A DNA stretch of 43,311 nucleotides from Moraxellaceae bacterium UBA2477 (GCA_002342025.1 DDPD01000051.1:1-43311), one strand, 5' to 3'. Positions 1 through 8,013 are shown, counted from the stretch's first letter. The notes: a model not told the origin generated them from the sequence alone. Numbers and translations: made by a program.

Positions 1-1166
1 CCGCAGAAATAGACACGATCTAAGCCTTGCACTGCGGGTAAAGCTTTTTGGGCTTCATAGGCCGCGGTATCCAACAAGGGATGAGCATATTCAATCACTT
101 GAATTGTTTTATCTGCCTTCGGTGGCGTGGGCGGATTCAGCGTGACCATCACATCTTGAGAGAAGGGCAGCGGTTGAAGGAGATTCAGCCAATACGAAAC
201 TGCCACAGGATATTGACCCTGTTGCTCGGCACCACTGTAGTAGTTCCATGCCGACCAAGCTGCGCGACGTTTCGGCATTAAATCTGTGTCGGTATGCAGA
301 TAGGCGGTGTTCGCTTGATATCGAACCGCCGACAAGACGGCTTTCTCCGCAGGGTGAGCATCCTGCAAGATCGCCAGGGACTGATCGCTGTGCGTGGCTA
401 AAATAACCCGATCAAATAGCTCTGTACCTTGAGCAGTGGTAACGGCGACCCCAGCAGCTTCACGCCTAACCGAACTCACTGGTGTGCTCAATCGAACATC
501 ACCAATCGCGGCGACCAAGCGCTTTACGTATTCCCGTGAACCGCCACGAATGGTTTTCCATTGAGGACGATCATTGACTTGCAGCAGGCCATGATTGAGG
601 CAGAACTGAATAAAGGTTTCGGCAGGGAAGTCCGCCATTTCATCCATGGGACTAGACCAAATCGCGGCACCCATGGGCAAGAGATACCAATCACGAAACT
701 CTTGGCTGTAGCCTTCACGCTCAAGGAGCTGACCTAAGGTTAATCCCGAACCCCGCATTTCATCGAGTAATGCGTGAGAACGCTTATTAAAGTTCAAGAT
801 ATCCCGAATCATTCGCCAAAAGCCGGGGCGAACTAAGTTGCGCTTTTGCACGAACAGGGTGCTTAGATTGGCGCCCGCCCATTCCAGATTCAGGTGAGGC
901 AGCTTCACGCTAAACGACATATCACTGGCGGGGGTGTCCAGCTTGAGTAGTTTGAAGAGCGCGATGAGGTTAGGGTAGGTACGATCGTTATGAACCAAGA
1001 AACCGGTATCGACGGGAGCGGTCAGACCATCCAAGGAGACATCGACGGTATTGCTGTGACCACCGGCGTAGTTTCCCGCTTCATAAACGGTGACTTGATG
1101 TGACTTGGCTAACATCCAGGCTGCGCTCAGCCCTGCAATGCCCGAACCCACGACCGCAATTTTCAT
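1..1166 (-). CDS. FAD-dependent oxidoreductase, flavin amine-oxidase-like (COG2907 type), 3' end outside window
   Basis: The 5' part of a flavoprotein, 388 codons visible; it runs off the left edge. The protein opens MKIAVVGSGIAGLSAAW, with the FAD-binding GxGxxG at residues 7-12 straight after the first beta strand, followed by an acidic residue (VYEAG) that would bind the ribose. Extended similarity to the NAD/FAD-binding amine-oxidase-like group recognised by eye includes the GGHSNTV and DTGFLVHN regions. The ATG at 1166 has AAGGA about 8 bases upstream. Known for the family: members often sit with DUF1365, a cyclopropane-fatty-acid-synthase-like methyltransferase and photolyase in light or singlet-oxygen responsive clusters. 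If that holds here, those genes lie to the left of the window. The substrate is unknown; no catalytic assignment is attempted. Confidence 0.85.
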   Translation of the reverse strand, partial: MKIAVVGSGIAGLSAAWMLAKSHQVTVYEAGNYAGGHSNTVDVSLDGLTAPVDTGFLVHNDRTYPNLIALFKLLKLDTPASDMSFSVKLPHLNLEWAGANLSTLFVQKRNLVRPGFWRMIRDILNFNKRSHALLDEMRGSGLTLGQLLEREGYSQEFRDWYLLPMGAAIWSSPMDEMADFPAETFIQFCLNHGLLQVNDRPQWKTIRGGSREYVKRLVAAIGDVRLSTPVSSVRREAAGVAVTTAQGTELFDRVILATHSDQSLAILQDAHPAEKAVLSAVRYQANTAYLHTDTDLMPKRRAAWSAWNYYSGAEQQGQYPVAVSYWLNLLQPLPFSQDVMVTLNPPTPPKADKTIQVIEYAHPLLDTAAYEAQKALPAVQGLDRVYFC

Positions 1167-1196
1167 TCGTTGTATCCTTCTAAGCTTAAGCAATAC

Positions 1197-1225
1197 CGCT
1201 TAATTTCTTTAACTGCTGTTGATCA
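1197..1225 (-). promoter_or_regulatory. possible ECF-sigma-like promoter for the FAD oxidoreductase (speculative)
   Basis: Reading leftward there is TGATCA (1225-1220), 17 bases, then TAAGCG (1202-1197), about 30 bases before the ATG at 1166. This resembles the TGATC...TAAG form described for RpoE/ChrR-type singlet-oxygen promoters, which in Rhodobacter control a homologous flavoprotein cluster. TGATCA is short and self-palindromic, so chance is a real alternative. Confidence 0.2.
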
Positions 1226-1252
1226 TCTCTGCAAGCTGTATGCATTTGTGCT

Positions 1253-1283
1253 GGACAAACGGCCGACAACCTAAGCTTTGTCC
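1253..1283. repeat. inverted repeat in the divergent region between FAD oxidoreductase and yadG
   Basis: GGACAAA (1253-1259) and TTTGTCC (1277-1283) form perfect 7-base arms separated by 17 bases. No T-run follows on either strand, so it does not look like a terminator. It could be a protein-binding site in the divergent intergenic region 1167-1380, which otherwise shows only the ribosome-binding sites of the two flanking genes. Confidence 0.3.
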
Positions 1284-1380
1284 GCTCGCTGTTCAGGTGA
1301 ACACGCGTGATAGACTGGAAACCAATGGTTTTGTTACAGCGCATATCCAACTTTTTTTCAATTTCTAAGGAATTTTTCGC

Positions 1381-2313
1381 ATGTCCGTTGCTCTTCAGCT
1401 TTCTGGCGTGACCAAAACCTACAAGTCCGGCGTCTCTGCGCTCAAAGGCATTGATCTGACGGTGGCCGAAGGGGATTTCTTTGCACTGCTTGGTCCGAAT
1501 GGTGCGGGCAAATCAACCTCCATTGGCATTGTTAGTTCGTTGGTGAAAAAAACAGCAGGTCAGGTACACATTTTCGGACACGATCTGGATGTAGACACCG
1601 AGGAAGCAAAACGTCAACTGGGTGTCGTCCCGCAGGAGTTCAACTTCGGTCAATTTGAAAAAGTCATCGATATTTTGGCTACGCAAGCCGGCTACTACGG
1701 TGTTCCGGTGAAGAAAGCCTATGACCAAGCAGAGAAGTATCTGCATTTGCTGGGTTTATGGGACAAGCATGCTCAACAAGCCCGCATGTTGTCTGGCGGC
1801 ATGAAGCGTCGATTAATGATTGCCCGAGCCTTAGTGCATGAGCCGCGGCTGTTGATTCTGGATGAGCCCACGGCGGGTGTTGATATTGAGCTACGCCGAT
1901 CCATGTGGGACTTCTTGAGCAAGCTCAATCAAGAGGGCACAACCATTATTCTGACCACCCACTATTTAGAAGAGGCAGAGTCTTTGTGTCGCAATATTGC
2001 GATTTTAGATAAAGGCCAAGTGGTCGAGAACACGGACATGCGATCCCTGCTGGCCAAGCTGCAACAAGAAACCTTTGTGCTCGACTGTGTCGGTGAGCTC
2101 AGCACACTTCCCCAATTGCCTGGCTATAACGCACGCCTCAGTGCCCCCGGCTCAGTTGAAGTCGATATTCAGCGAGGGCAGTCGCTCAACGCCATTTTCG
2201 CCGAGCTGAGTTTGGCCGGCATCAATGTCACGAGCATGCGTAACAAAAGCAATCGTTTGGAAGAGTTGTTTGTACGCTTAGTTGAGAAGAATTTAGTGGG
2301 AGATGCAGTGTGA
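1381..2313 (+). CDS. yadG: ABC transporter ATP-binding protein, YadG-like
   Basis: Cytoplasmic ATPase of an ABC-2 type exporter, 310 aa, close to the usual length of YadG. Walker A GPNGAGKST lies at residues 38-46, the Q-loop glutamine at 85, the signature LSGG at 137-140, Walker B plus D-loop LLILDEPTAGVD at about 157-168 and the H-loop histidine at 194. The last ~90 residues are a C-terminal extension typical of these ATPases. The ATG is preceded by TAAGGA with 9 bases spacing. The permease gene starts inside its stop codon (GTGA), so the two are translationally coupled and form one transporter. The exported substrate is not known for this family and cannot be read from the sequence. Confidence 0.93.
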   Translation: MSVALQLSGVTKTYKSGVSALKGIDLTVAEGDFFALLGPNGAGKSTSIGIVSSLVKKTAGQVHIFGHDLDVDTEEAKRQLGVVPQEFNFGQFEKVIDILATQAGYYGVPVKKAYDQAEKYLHLLGLWDKHAQQARMLSGGMKRRLMIARALVHEPRLLILDEPTAGVDIELRRSMWDFLSKLNQEGTTIILTTHYLEEAESLCRNIAILDKGQVVENTDMRSLLAKLQQETFVLDCVGELSTLPQLPGYNARLSAPGSVEVDIQRGQSLNAIFAELSLAGINVTSMRNKSNRLEELFVRLVEKNLVGDAV

Positions 2314-3089
2314 GTTTATTATCGACGGCGAATCAAATTGCGCTGCAAACAATTGTTCGTAAAGAGATTAGGCGCTTTACCCGGATTTGGGTGCAGACCT
2401 TGTTGCCGCCTGCCATCACCATGACGCTGTACTTTGTGATTTTTGGCAATCTGGTTGGACGCAATATCGGCAGCATGGGCGGCTATAGCTACATGCAGTT
2501 CATTGTGCCCGGCCTGATCATGATGAGCGTAATCACTAACTCCTATGCCAATGTCGTCTCCAGTTTTTTCGGGGCGAAGTTTCAGCGCAGCATTGAAGAA
2601 CTGCTGGTCTCGCCCGTACCGCCGTCCATTATCCTGATCGGTTTTGTGCTGGGCGGCGTGGCGCGTGGCCTAGCCGTGGGCCTCATCGTTACCTTACTGT
2701 CGCTGTTTTTCAGCGACCTATCGCTGCATCACACCTTTGTCATGATCTACAGTGTGTTTATGACGGCCGTGCTGTTCTCTTTGGGCGGTTTTATTAACGC
2801 GGTGTATGCCAAAACCTTTGATGACGTGTCGATTGTGCCCACGTTTGTTCTGACGCCATTGACCTATCTTGGTGGGGTGTTCTACTCGATGACTCTGCTG
2901 TCTCCGTTCTGGCAGGGCGTGTCTTACCTGAATCCTATCGTCTATATGGTCAATGCCTTCCGTTACGGCGTGCTTGGCCACAGCGATGTATCCATTGTGG
3001 CCTCATTGAGCTTTATTACCGTCTTAGTCGTGATTTTGTACGTCGTTGCCCTACGCTTATTGCAGCAAGGCACGGGTATGCGGGAGTAA
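2310..3089 (+). CDS. yadH: ABC-2 type transporter permease, YadH-like
   Basis: Inner-membrane permease partner of YadG, 259 aa, with about six hydrophobic segments (around residues 30-50, 60-80, 105-130, 140-165, 170-195 and 225-250). The N-terminal half contains the IRRFTRIWVQTLLPP stretch and a later SIEELLVSPVP segment, both typical of the ABC-2 membrane family. It starts with GTG at 2310, which shares four bases with the yadG stop; GGGAG just upstream serves as ribosome-binding site. Together with YadG it should form a 2+2 exporter. The gene is followed after four bases by queF, so a yadG-yadH-queF transcript is likely. Confidence 0.92.
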   Translation: MSLLSTANQIALQTIVRKEIRRFTRIWVQTLLPPAITMTLYFVIFGNLVGRNIGSMGGYSYMQFIVPGLIMMSVITNSYANVVSSFFGAKFQRSIEELLVSPVPPSIILIGFVLGGVARGLAVGLIVTLLSLFFSDLSLHHTFVMIYSVFMTAVLFSLGGFINAVYAKTFDDVSIVPTFVLTPLTYLGGVFYSMTLLSPFWQGVSYLNPIVYMVNAFRYGVLGHSDVSIVASLSFITVLVVILYVVALRLLQQGTGMRE

Positions 3090-3093
3090 CGGC

Positions 3094-3912
3094 ATGAACC
3101 TGCATGAAATGACCCAACTCGGGCAGGTGACGGACTATCCCGATAGCTATGATGCCAATTTGCTACAGCCCATCCCACGAGAGCTGACCCGCGCCAGTTT
3201 GGGCTTAGATAATGACGCTTTGCCCTTTCATGGCGTGGATGTGTGGACACACTATGAGGTATCTTGGTTGGACTTGAGTGGTAAGCCAGTAGTTGCCATC
3301 GGTGAAATTCGTGTGCCCGCAAGCTCAGCCAATCTCATTGAGTCAAAATCGCTAAAGCTTTACTTCAATGGATTGAATTTCACCCCATTCGAGTCCGCCG
3401 ACGCGTTTATTCGCCAAGTCGAGCACGACCTGTCTGTCACGGCCGAAGCACCCGTGGTACTCACGCTGCAGCCGGCACATGAAGCCCAATCCCTGGCGGA
3501 CTTTCCAGGCCAATGCTTAGATGGCTTGGCGCTACAAACCACGAGTTATTTGCCCGACCCCAGTTTGCTGAAAATCGAAGAAAACACCTGGGTGGATGAG
3601 GTTTGGCACTCGCATTTGCTGCGCACCAATTGCCCGGTCACGGACCAACCAGACTGGGGCAGTGTGCTCATTCATTACCAGGGGCCTCGTATTCAGCCGG
3701 AGTCTCTGTTGGCGTACCTGGTGTCTTTTCGCCGACATTCAGATTTTCATGAGCAGTGTGTAGAGCGCATATTTGTGGACTTGCAGAAGTATGCGAGTGC
3801 TCAGGCGCTATCGGTGTATGCACGCTATACCCGACGCGGCGGGCTGGATATCAACCCATTTCGTTCCAACTTTGAACAGTTAACAACGCGCTGGCGTACG
3901 TCCCGGCAGTAG
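3094..3912 (+). CDS. queF: NADPH-dependent 7-cyano-7-deazaguanine reductase QueF
   Basis: Reduces preQ0 to preQ1 with two NADPH in queuosine tRNA modification. It is the long, two-domain type (272 aa; E. coli QueF is 282). The catalytic cysteine is C180 in LLRTNCPVTDQPDWG, with the proton-donor aspartate seven residues on (D187). The QueF motif ESKSLKLY is at residues 83-90 and the conserved FRRHSDFHEQC at about 212-222. An upstream in-frame start at 3046 would overlap yadH by 44 bases; the ATG at 3094 is preferred because GGGAG lies 7 bases upstream and the protein then begins MNLHEMTQLG as in other members. No dedicated promoter is visible; it probably reads through from yadGH. Confidence 0.96.
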   Translation: MNLHEMTQLGQVTDYPDSYDANLLQPIPRELTRASLGLDNDALPFHGVDVWTHYEVSWLDLSGKPVVAIGEIRVPASSANLIESKSLKLYFNGLNFTPFESADAFIRQVEHDLSVTAEAPVVLTLQPAHEAQSLADFPGQCLDGLALQTTSYLPDPSLLKIEENTWVDEVWHSHLLRTNCPVTDQPDWGSVLIHYQGPRIQPESLLAYLVSFRRHSDFHEQCVERIFVDLQKYASAQALSVYARYTRRGGLDINPFRSNFEQLTTRWRTSRQ

Positions 3913-3993
3913 TTCTTGCCAAATGCGAAAGGCGTCGCCAAGATGCGTTACCTAAAACTAATAACGAACTCATTTCTACTTTAAGGAAAAATT

Positions 3994-4659
3994 ATGAGCG
4001 CTTACTTCTTCTCATTTCCTCTCGATGCCAAGCTTCAACAGACCTTGGACGACCTGCTGACCAATCATGCCAAAGGCCAATACGCAGATGCTTCGGTTCC
4101 AGTGGCTTTAGCGGTCGGTACCACCGACGGTGTGATCAAGGCCTTAGCACTTGATGTCATTGATATTCTGAAAACGAATGGCGAGGGCGCTGGCATCTTG
4201 GGCATGCTTGCGAATTTGTTGAAGAGCACCATGCACACGCTAATTAAGCAGATCATGGGCAAGGTCAGTCCTGCTGAGCAGGACAAGTTAGCGGCCTATT
4301 TGTCGCGCCGTCGGGTCATGGTAAATGGCGCCGCGCGCTTTGGTTTTAGCATGCCTGATGCCGTGGGCAGCCGTTTTGAGTCCGTACTAAAGCGCATTGC
4401 AGCAGGTGACATGGCTAACAGTCGTGAAGACTTAACAACAGCTATGAATGAGTTCGTTAACCTCTCAACGGCGTGTTTCTATGACGAATTTACCGGCGCC
4501 TTAGAGTTAGGCTTTGTCAAACAAAAAATGGTTAACCTCGGTCGTAGCGCCATTCTCAAAGGCAGTCAAAGCGCCGTCGCCAAACTTTTTGTTAGCATGA
4601 GCGATGACGATTTGAAGCGTGTTTGCGCACATTACGACTCGATGTTCGTGAAGGCTTAA
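3994..4659 (+). CDS. uncharacterised protein, first of a tandem paralogous pair
   Basis: A 221-aa protein I do not recognise. It has no signal peptide and no clear membrane segment; it looks alpha-helical and cytoplasmic. It is clearly paralogous to the next gene: LLKSTMHTLIKQIMGK (75-90) here matches LIKSTVHSLIKQVLSK there, and residues 161-200 (CFYDE...LELGFV...GRSAILKGSQSAVAKL) match AFYED...LKLGFI...GQSAINKGSQMAINRL. Both share an RR pair near residue 107. TAAGGA about 8 bases before the ATG is a good ribosome-binding site. The preceding 81 bases (3913-3993) show no convincing terminator, so transcription from queF may continue. No catalytic motif is evident. Confidence 0.85.
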   Translation: MSAYFFSFPLDAKLQQTLDDLLTNHAKGQYADASVPVALAVGTTDGVIKALALDVIDILKTNGEGAGILGMLANLLKSTMHTLIKQIMGKVSPAEQDKLAAYLSRRRVMVNGAARFGFSMPDAVGSRFESVLKRIAAGDMANSREDLTTAMNEFVNLSTACFYDEFTGALELGFVKQKMVNLGRSAILKGSQSAVAKLFVSMSDDDLKRVCAHYDSMFVKA

Positions 4660-4663
4660 GGAG
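4658..4663 (+). promoter_or_regulatory. ribosome-binding site deciding a TTG start
   Basis: AAGGAG overlaps the stop codon of the first paralogue and lies 6 bases before a TTG at 4670. There is no in-frame ATG nearby, so this site is the reason to accept TTG as the start of the second paralogue. Confidence 0.7.
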
Positions 4664-4669
4664 CGCATT

Positions 4670-5347
4670 TTGACCAAACTGTTTGCCTTCGCTGCCTCCA
4701 CAGAATTGCAGCAAGATTTTCACGCGGTAATTACGGCCTATGCGGGCGGGCGTATTCCGACGGAACCGCAGGCACCTCGTGTTGTTCAGTTAGCTCAGCG
4801 TTATGCGGATGAAATTGTGGACGCGCTGATCCTGAATCTGCTCAACGGGGCGTCTGCGGACAGTGCCGCGCCAAAAGCGCTAGAAACTGTAGCCAGCCTG
4901 ATTAAAAGCACGGTGCACTCCTTAATTAAGCAAGTGCTGAGTAAGCTCGATAATAAAGAGTTGCAGCCTGTTGCCGCCTATATCAATGAGCGTCGCACCT
5001 TATTGAATGATGGTGAAGGTGTGCGCGAGTTCATCAGTTTTGAGTTATCTGAAGCGGATTACGCTAACTTGCATTCCGTTTGGTCTGCGACTGCTCAAGG
5101 GCAAGTCAATAAGAAAGCACTGAATGACAGTATGCTCAGGTTTTCTGCCTTGGCAATTGCTGCCTTTTATGAAGACTCTGCAAAAGCTCTCAAGCTGGGC
5201 TTTATTGCACGTAATGTCTTTAGCGTAGGGCAAAGCGCGATTAATAAGGGCTCACAAATGGCCATTAACCGTTTAATCCCTGCGTTGCGGGAACATGAAG
5301 CTAAGGATTTTGCGACGTACTTCTTGAGTATGTTGCGAGCAACCTAA
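4670..5347 (+). CDS. uncharacterised protein, second of a tandem paralogous pair (TTG start)
   Basis: A 225-aa relative of the preceding gene, 10 bases downstream and surely co-transcribed. It starts at TTG with AAGGAG at ideal distance; the start gives MTKLFAFAAST-LQQ, which lines up with MSAYFFSFPLD-LQQ of the first copy. Conserved blocks are residues 77-92 (LIKSTVHSLIKQVLSK) and 165-203 (FYED...LKLGFIARN...INKGSQMAINRL). The copies are well diverged, roughly a quarter to a third identical by eye, so this is an old duplication rather than a recent one. It ends 3 bases from the convergent selO gene. Function is unknown; the shared spacing suggests a heteromeric pair, but that is inference. 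Confidence 0.83.
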   Translation: MTKLFAFAASTELQQDFHAVITAYAGGRIPTEPQAPRVVQLAQRYADEIVDALILNLLNGASADSAAPKALETVASLIKSTVHSLIKQVLSKLDNKELQPVAAYINERRTLLNDGEGVREFISFELSEADYANLHSVWSATAQGQVNKKALNDSMLRFSALAIAAFYEDSAKALKLGFIARNVFSVGQSAINKGSQMAINRLIPALREHEAKDFATYFLSMLRAT

Positions 5348-5350
5348 AGC

Positions 5351-6799
5351 TTAACTCGAGCAACTAATCGTTAAGCAGCGTCCCCATGCCGGTGCAAGTC
5401 CGGCATAGGCGGACCACTCATCGCGAACCTGAAATGGCGACTGTACTACCGCTAAAAGAGTATTCAGGGGTTGGGCATCACCGGCTTCAGCCGCCTTAAT
5501 GGCTATCTCAGCTAAATAGTTTCTCAAGACATACGCTGGCACAGACTGCTGAACACGCTGTTGCCGATCCACTTCTACAGACCGTTCACGATGAAGTCGC
5601 GCTTGATAGCGAAGCAGCCAATCCGTCGCTAACGCCTCTTGATTCGGCCAGTCCTGCTGTACGGCTTTTAATTGCTCTTCAACACGCATCATGCCTAGCT
5701 GACGAGTTGTGCTGTGATAATCCTTATCACCTGCTCGCAACAGGTCTAACCACGCCTGCACCAGCGTTTTATCTTCCGCTTCGAGCGTTGTAAGCCCTAG
5801 GCGTTGGCGCATGCGCCCGTCGTAATGCTGTGTCAGCACGGGTTCGTATTGTTCGAGTGCGGTTCGCAAGTCGATGACCGACACGAGGGGGGTAAAGGCT
5901 TGCGCTAAGGCGTTAAGGTTCCAAAAGCCCACAGAAGGCTGCAAGTACCATGCATAGCGCCCGTTATGATCTGAGTGATTGCAAATCAGCGCTGGATCAT
6001 AATTTTCCATGAAGGCGTAGGGGCCGAAATCTAAGGTCTGACCGCTGATAGAGAAGTTGTCGGTATTCATCACGCCATGTGCAAAACCAACGGCCTGCCA
6101 ATCTGCCATCAACATGGCAGTGCGTTTAACTACGGCGGCAAACAGCGCTGCATAAGGCTTTTCAGCGTCTGAGCACTCAGGGTAATGCCTTGCAATGACA
6201 TGATCTGCTAATGCTGCTAATTCAGTGTGCTGTTGGCTATGGCAGAGCCATTCAAAATGCCCAAAGCGAATATGCGAGTTAGCGACTCGCAACAGAGTGG
6301 CTCCCGTTTCGCGCCGCTCTCGTTGCACGGGCTCGTCAGAGCCAACCAAGGCCAACGCCCGAGTGGTTGGCACACCCAGTGCGTGTAAAGCCTCACCGGC
6401 CAGGTACTCTCGAATACTCGAGCGTAAAACAGCGCGTCCATCGCCCATACGGGAGAAGGGTGTGGGTCCGCTACCTTTTAGGTGTAAGTCTTGGCGGCAT
6501 CCCAAGCTATCGATTATTTCGCCGAGTAGGAGCCCACGTCCATCGCCTAAGTCGGGATTCCAGCCGCCAAATTGATGGCCAGCGTATTTCATGGCAATAG
6601 GCTCAGCGCCAGGCCAAACGGAATGCCCAGAAAGACCCGATAGTGCTTCGGGTGATAGCAGCCAATCGGCGTCTATCGCCAGCGCATCTGCAAGCGGGTG
6701 ATTAATGGAAAGTAGGCGGGGATTGCGAAGCGGGGTAGGCAGCTGCCGTCGCCATAAGACGTCCGGCAGCTGAATATAGCGATTACTAAACTGAATCAC
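5351..6799 (-). CDS. selO: protein adenylyltransferase SelO (YdiU)
   Basis: Pseudokinase-fold enzyme that transfers AMP from ATP to hydroxyl side chains of proteins, linked to the oxidative stress response. It is 482 aa (E. coli 478). The nucleotide-binding LKGSGPTPFSRMGDGR begins at residue 107, the conserved HGVMNTDN is at 241-248 with the probable catalytic base D247, and the metal-binding DFGP is at 257-260; the 10-residue spacing of these aspartates matches the family. The extreme C-terminus is CSS, the cysteine form of the position that is selenocysteine in animals. It starts with GTG at 6799 overlapping the desaturase stop in GTGA, so it is translationally coupled to that gene. Confidence 0.95.
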   Translation of the reverse strand: MIQFSNRYIQLPDVLWRRQLPTPLRNPRLLSINHPLADALAIDADWLLSPEALSGLSGHSVWPGAEPIAMKYAGHQFGGWNPDLGDGRGLLLGEIIDSLGCRQDLHLKGSGPTPFSRMGDGRAVLRSSIREYLAGEALHALGVPTTRALALVGSDEPVQRERRETGATLLRVANSHIRFGHFEWLCHSQQHTELAALADHVIARHYPECSDAEKPYAALFAAVVKRTAMLMADWQAVGFAHGVMNTDNFSISGQTLDFGPYAFMENYDPALICNHSDHNGRYAWYLQPSVGFWNLNALAQAFTPLVSVIDLRTALEQYEPVLTQHYDGRMRQRLGLTTLEAEDKTLVQAWLDLLRAGDKDYHSTTRQLGMMRVEEQLKAVQQDWPNQEALATDWLLRYQARLHRERSVEVDRQQRVQQSVPAYVLRNYLAEIAIKAAEAGDAQPLNTLLAVVQSPFQVRDEWSAYAGLAPAWGRCLTISCSS

Positions 6800-7944
6800 G
6801 CGACGCTAGGCACCTGAGCAGTGAGTAAACGCAAACGTTTGCGCTGCATCTTTAAGCGATACTCAATTTCTTGGAAGCGGGTACGGAAGCTGGCTTCTTC
6901 CCACTTATGTAAAAGCTCCAGTTTCTTCTCAGCAAACCACGTTTCGCGGAGTTTGCTCCAGTCATTCAGCACCAGGTTAAAATGCTCATACTCCTGCGCC
7001 AGCTTGGCTTTCCACGCCTCGAGCTGGGCATGACCAGCGGCCTGAAGCGACAGTTTCTCTTCAGCATATTTAAACTGCATTGTCAGTTTGGCTTTCTCAA
7101 TCGCAAACTGCGGGCAACGCTTGAGGTTGCGCGTTAAGCCGACCCAGGACAGGGCGAAGATGAGCCACTTGGTAGGGTCAAACTGATACCAGTGAATGCC
7201 ATTACGGTAGTCGTACTGAAAAATGTGATGGTAATTATGGTAGCCCTCACCGTAAGTCAGTAACGCCAGCACAGGGTTGTCGCGAGCGGTATTTTCATCG
7301 GTGTAAGGCCGTGTTCCCCACATATGCGCCAGCGAATTAATAAAGAAGGTCGTGTGATGGCTCCATACCAGACGCAGCAGACCGCCCAGTAACAGCACGC
7401 CCCAAACATCACCAACGGCATAGCCAATGAGCGCGGGGATACCGATGTTAGTCAGCAGCACTAGCTTCAAATAGTGGTTGTGCTGAAACATAACAATCTT
7501 GTCGTTTAACAGATCCGGGGCATTGCGGAAGTCATCGCGACCAGATTCGTATTGACGCAACATCCAGCCAATGTGGGAAAACCAAAAGCCACGCTTAGCG
7601 GAGTAGGGGTCGTGATCGACATCATCAATATGGCGATGGTGAGTACGATGGCCAGAGGCCCATACCAAGATGCTGTTTTGAATCGCCATGGTGCCGAAGA
7701 TCATGTAAATAATTCGGATCGTCCAGTGCGCTTCATAGGTACGGTGTGCCCAAAGGCGGTGATAGCCAGCTGTGATCGCCATGCCGTTAGCGCCGGCTAA
7801 AAGCAAAAAGCTCCACCAAGCGGCGCTGGAAAACTCGTGGTTTAAGGCATACCACGGCAGCAGAATCATTGCGATGAGGGGGGTGCTGAGTAAAACAATC
7901 GCGCCTGGCCAGTTAATGGGAGGTTTTGCGGTTGTATCAGTCAT
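6796..7944 (-). CDS. acyl-CoA / fatty acid delta-9-type desaturase
   Basis: Integral-membrane di-iron desaturase introducing a double bond into saturated acyl chains, probably stearoyl/palmitoyl-CoA. The three histidine boxes are HRLWAH (62-67), HRTHHRH (99-105) and HNYHH (236-240, within GEGYHNYHH). Hydrophobic pairs flank boxes 1 and 3. The last ~95 residues are charged and helical, probably coiled coil, as in Pseudomonas homologues. An in-frame TTG at 7998 would lengthen it by 18 residues, but a TATAAT promoter element (7984-7989) lies inside that extension, so the ATG at 7944 (382 aa, MTDTTAKPPINWPG) is chosen. It is coupled to selO downstream. See the operator entry for likely regulation. 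Confidence 0.93.
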   Translation of the reverse strand: MTDTTAKPPINWPGAIVLLSTPLIAMILLPWYALNHEFSSAAWWSFLLLAGANGMAITAGYHRLWAHRTYEAHWTIRIIYMIFGTMAIQNSILVWASGHRTHHRHIDDVDHDPYSAKRGFWFSHIGWMLRQYESGRDDFRNAPDLLNDKIVMFQHNHYLKLVLLTNIGIPALIGYAVGDVWGVLLLGGLLRLVWSHHTTFFINSLAHMWGTRPYTDENTARDNPVLALLTYGEGYHNYHHIFQYDYRNGIHWYQFDPTKWLIFALSWVGLTRNLKRCPQFAIEKAKLTMQFKYAEEKLSLQAAGHAQLEAWKAKLAQEYEHFNLVLNDWSKLRETWFAEKKLELLHKWEEASFRTRFQEIEYRLKMQRKRLRLLTAQVPSVA

Positions 7945-7960
7945 AAAAGGTCTCGTTTGA

Positions 7961-7976
7961 GTGAATGAGTGTTCAC
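7961..7976. promoter_or_regulatory. candidate DesT/FabR-type operator upstream of the desaturase
   Basis: An imperfect palindrome GTGAATGAGTGTTCAC, reading GTGAACACTCATTCAC on the coding strand: arms GTGAA/TTCAC around 6 bases. It lies just downstream of the -10 box, over the expected transcription start, where a repressor would block initiation. From memory it resembles the DesT operator of the Pseudomonas desCB promoter (GTGAAC...GTTGAC half sites). No desT/fabR gene is present in the window. Confidence 0.45.
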
Positions 7977-7983
7977 GGAGTTG

Positions 7984-8013
7984 ATTATAACGGAACAAGC
8001 TGTCCTGGGTAAA
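7984..8013 (-). promoter_or_regulatory. sigma-70 promoter of the desaturase-selO unit
   Basis: A perfect TATAAT (7989-7984) with TTTACC (8013-8008) 18 bases upstream on the minus strand, about 40 bases before the desaturase ATG. The -35 matches only 4 of 6 consensus bases, which fits a regulated promoter. The gap 7945-8078 holds this promoter and the operator and nothing else I can name. Confidence 0.55.

Noticed and set aside
3046..3093. N-terminal extension of QueF
   Set aside because: It would lie within yadH; a good ribosome-binding site and family length support the ATG at 3094.
7945..7998. Longer desaturase starting at TTG 7998
   Set aside because: A TATAAT promoter and a likely operator lie inside the extension, and relatives start at the MTDTT-like position.
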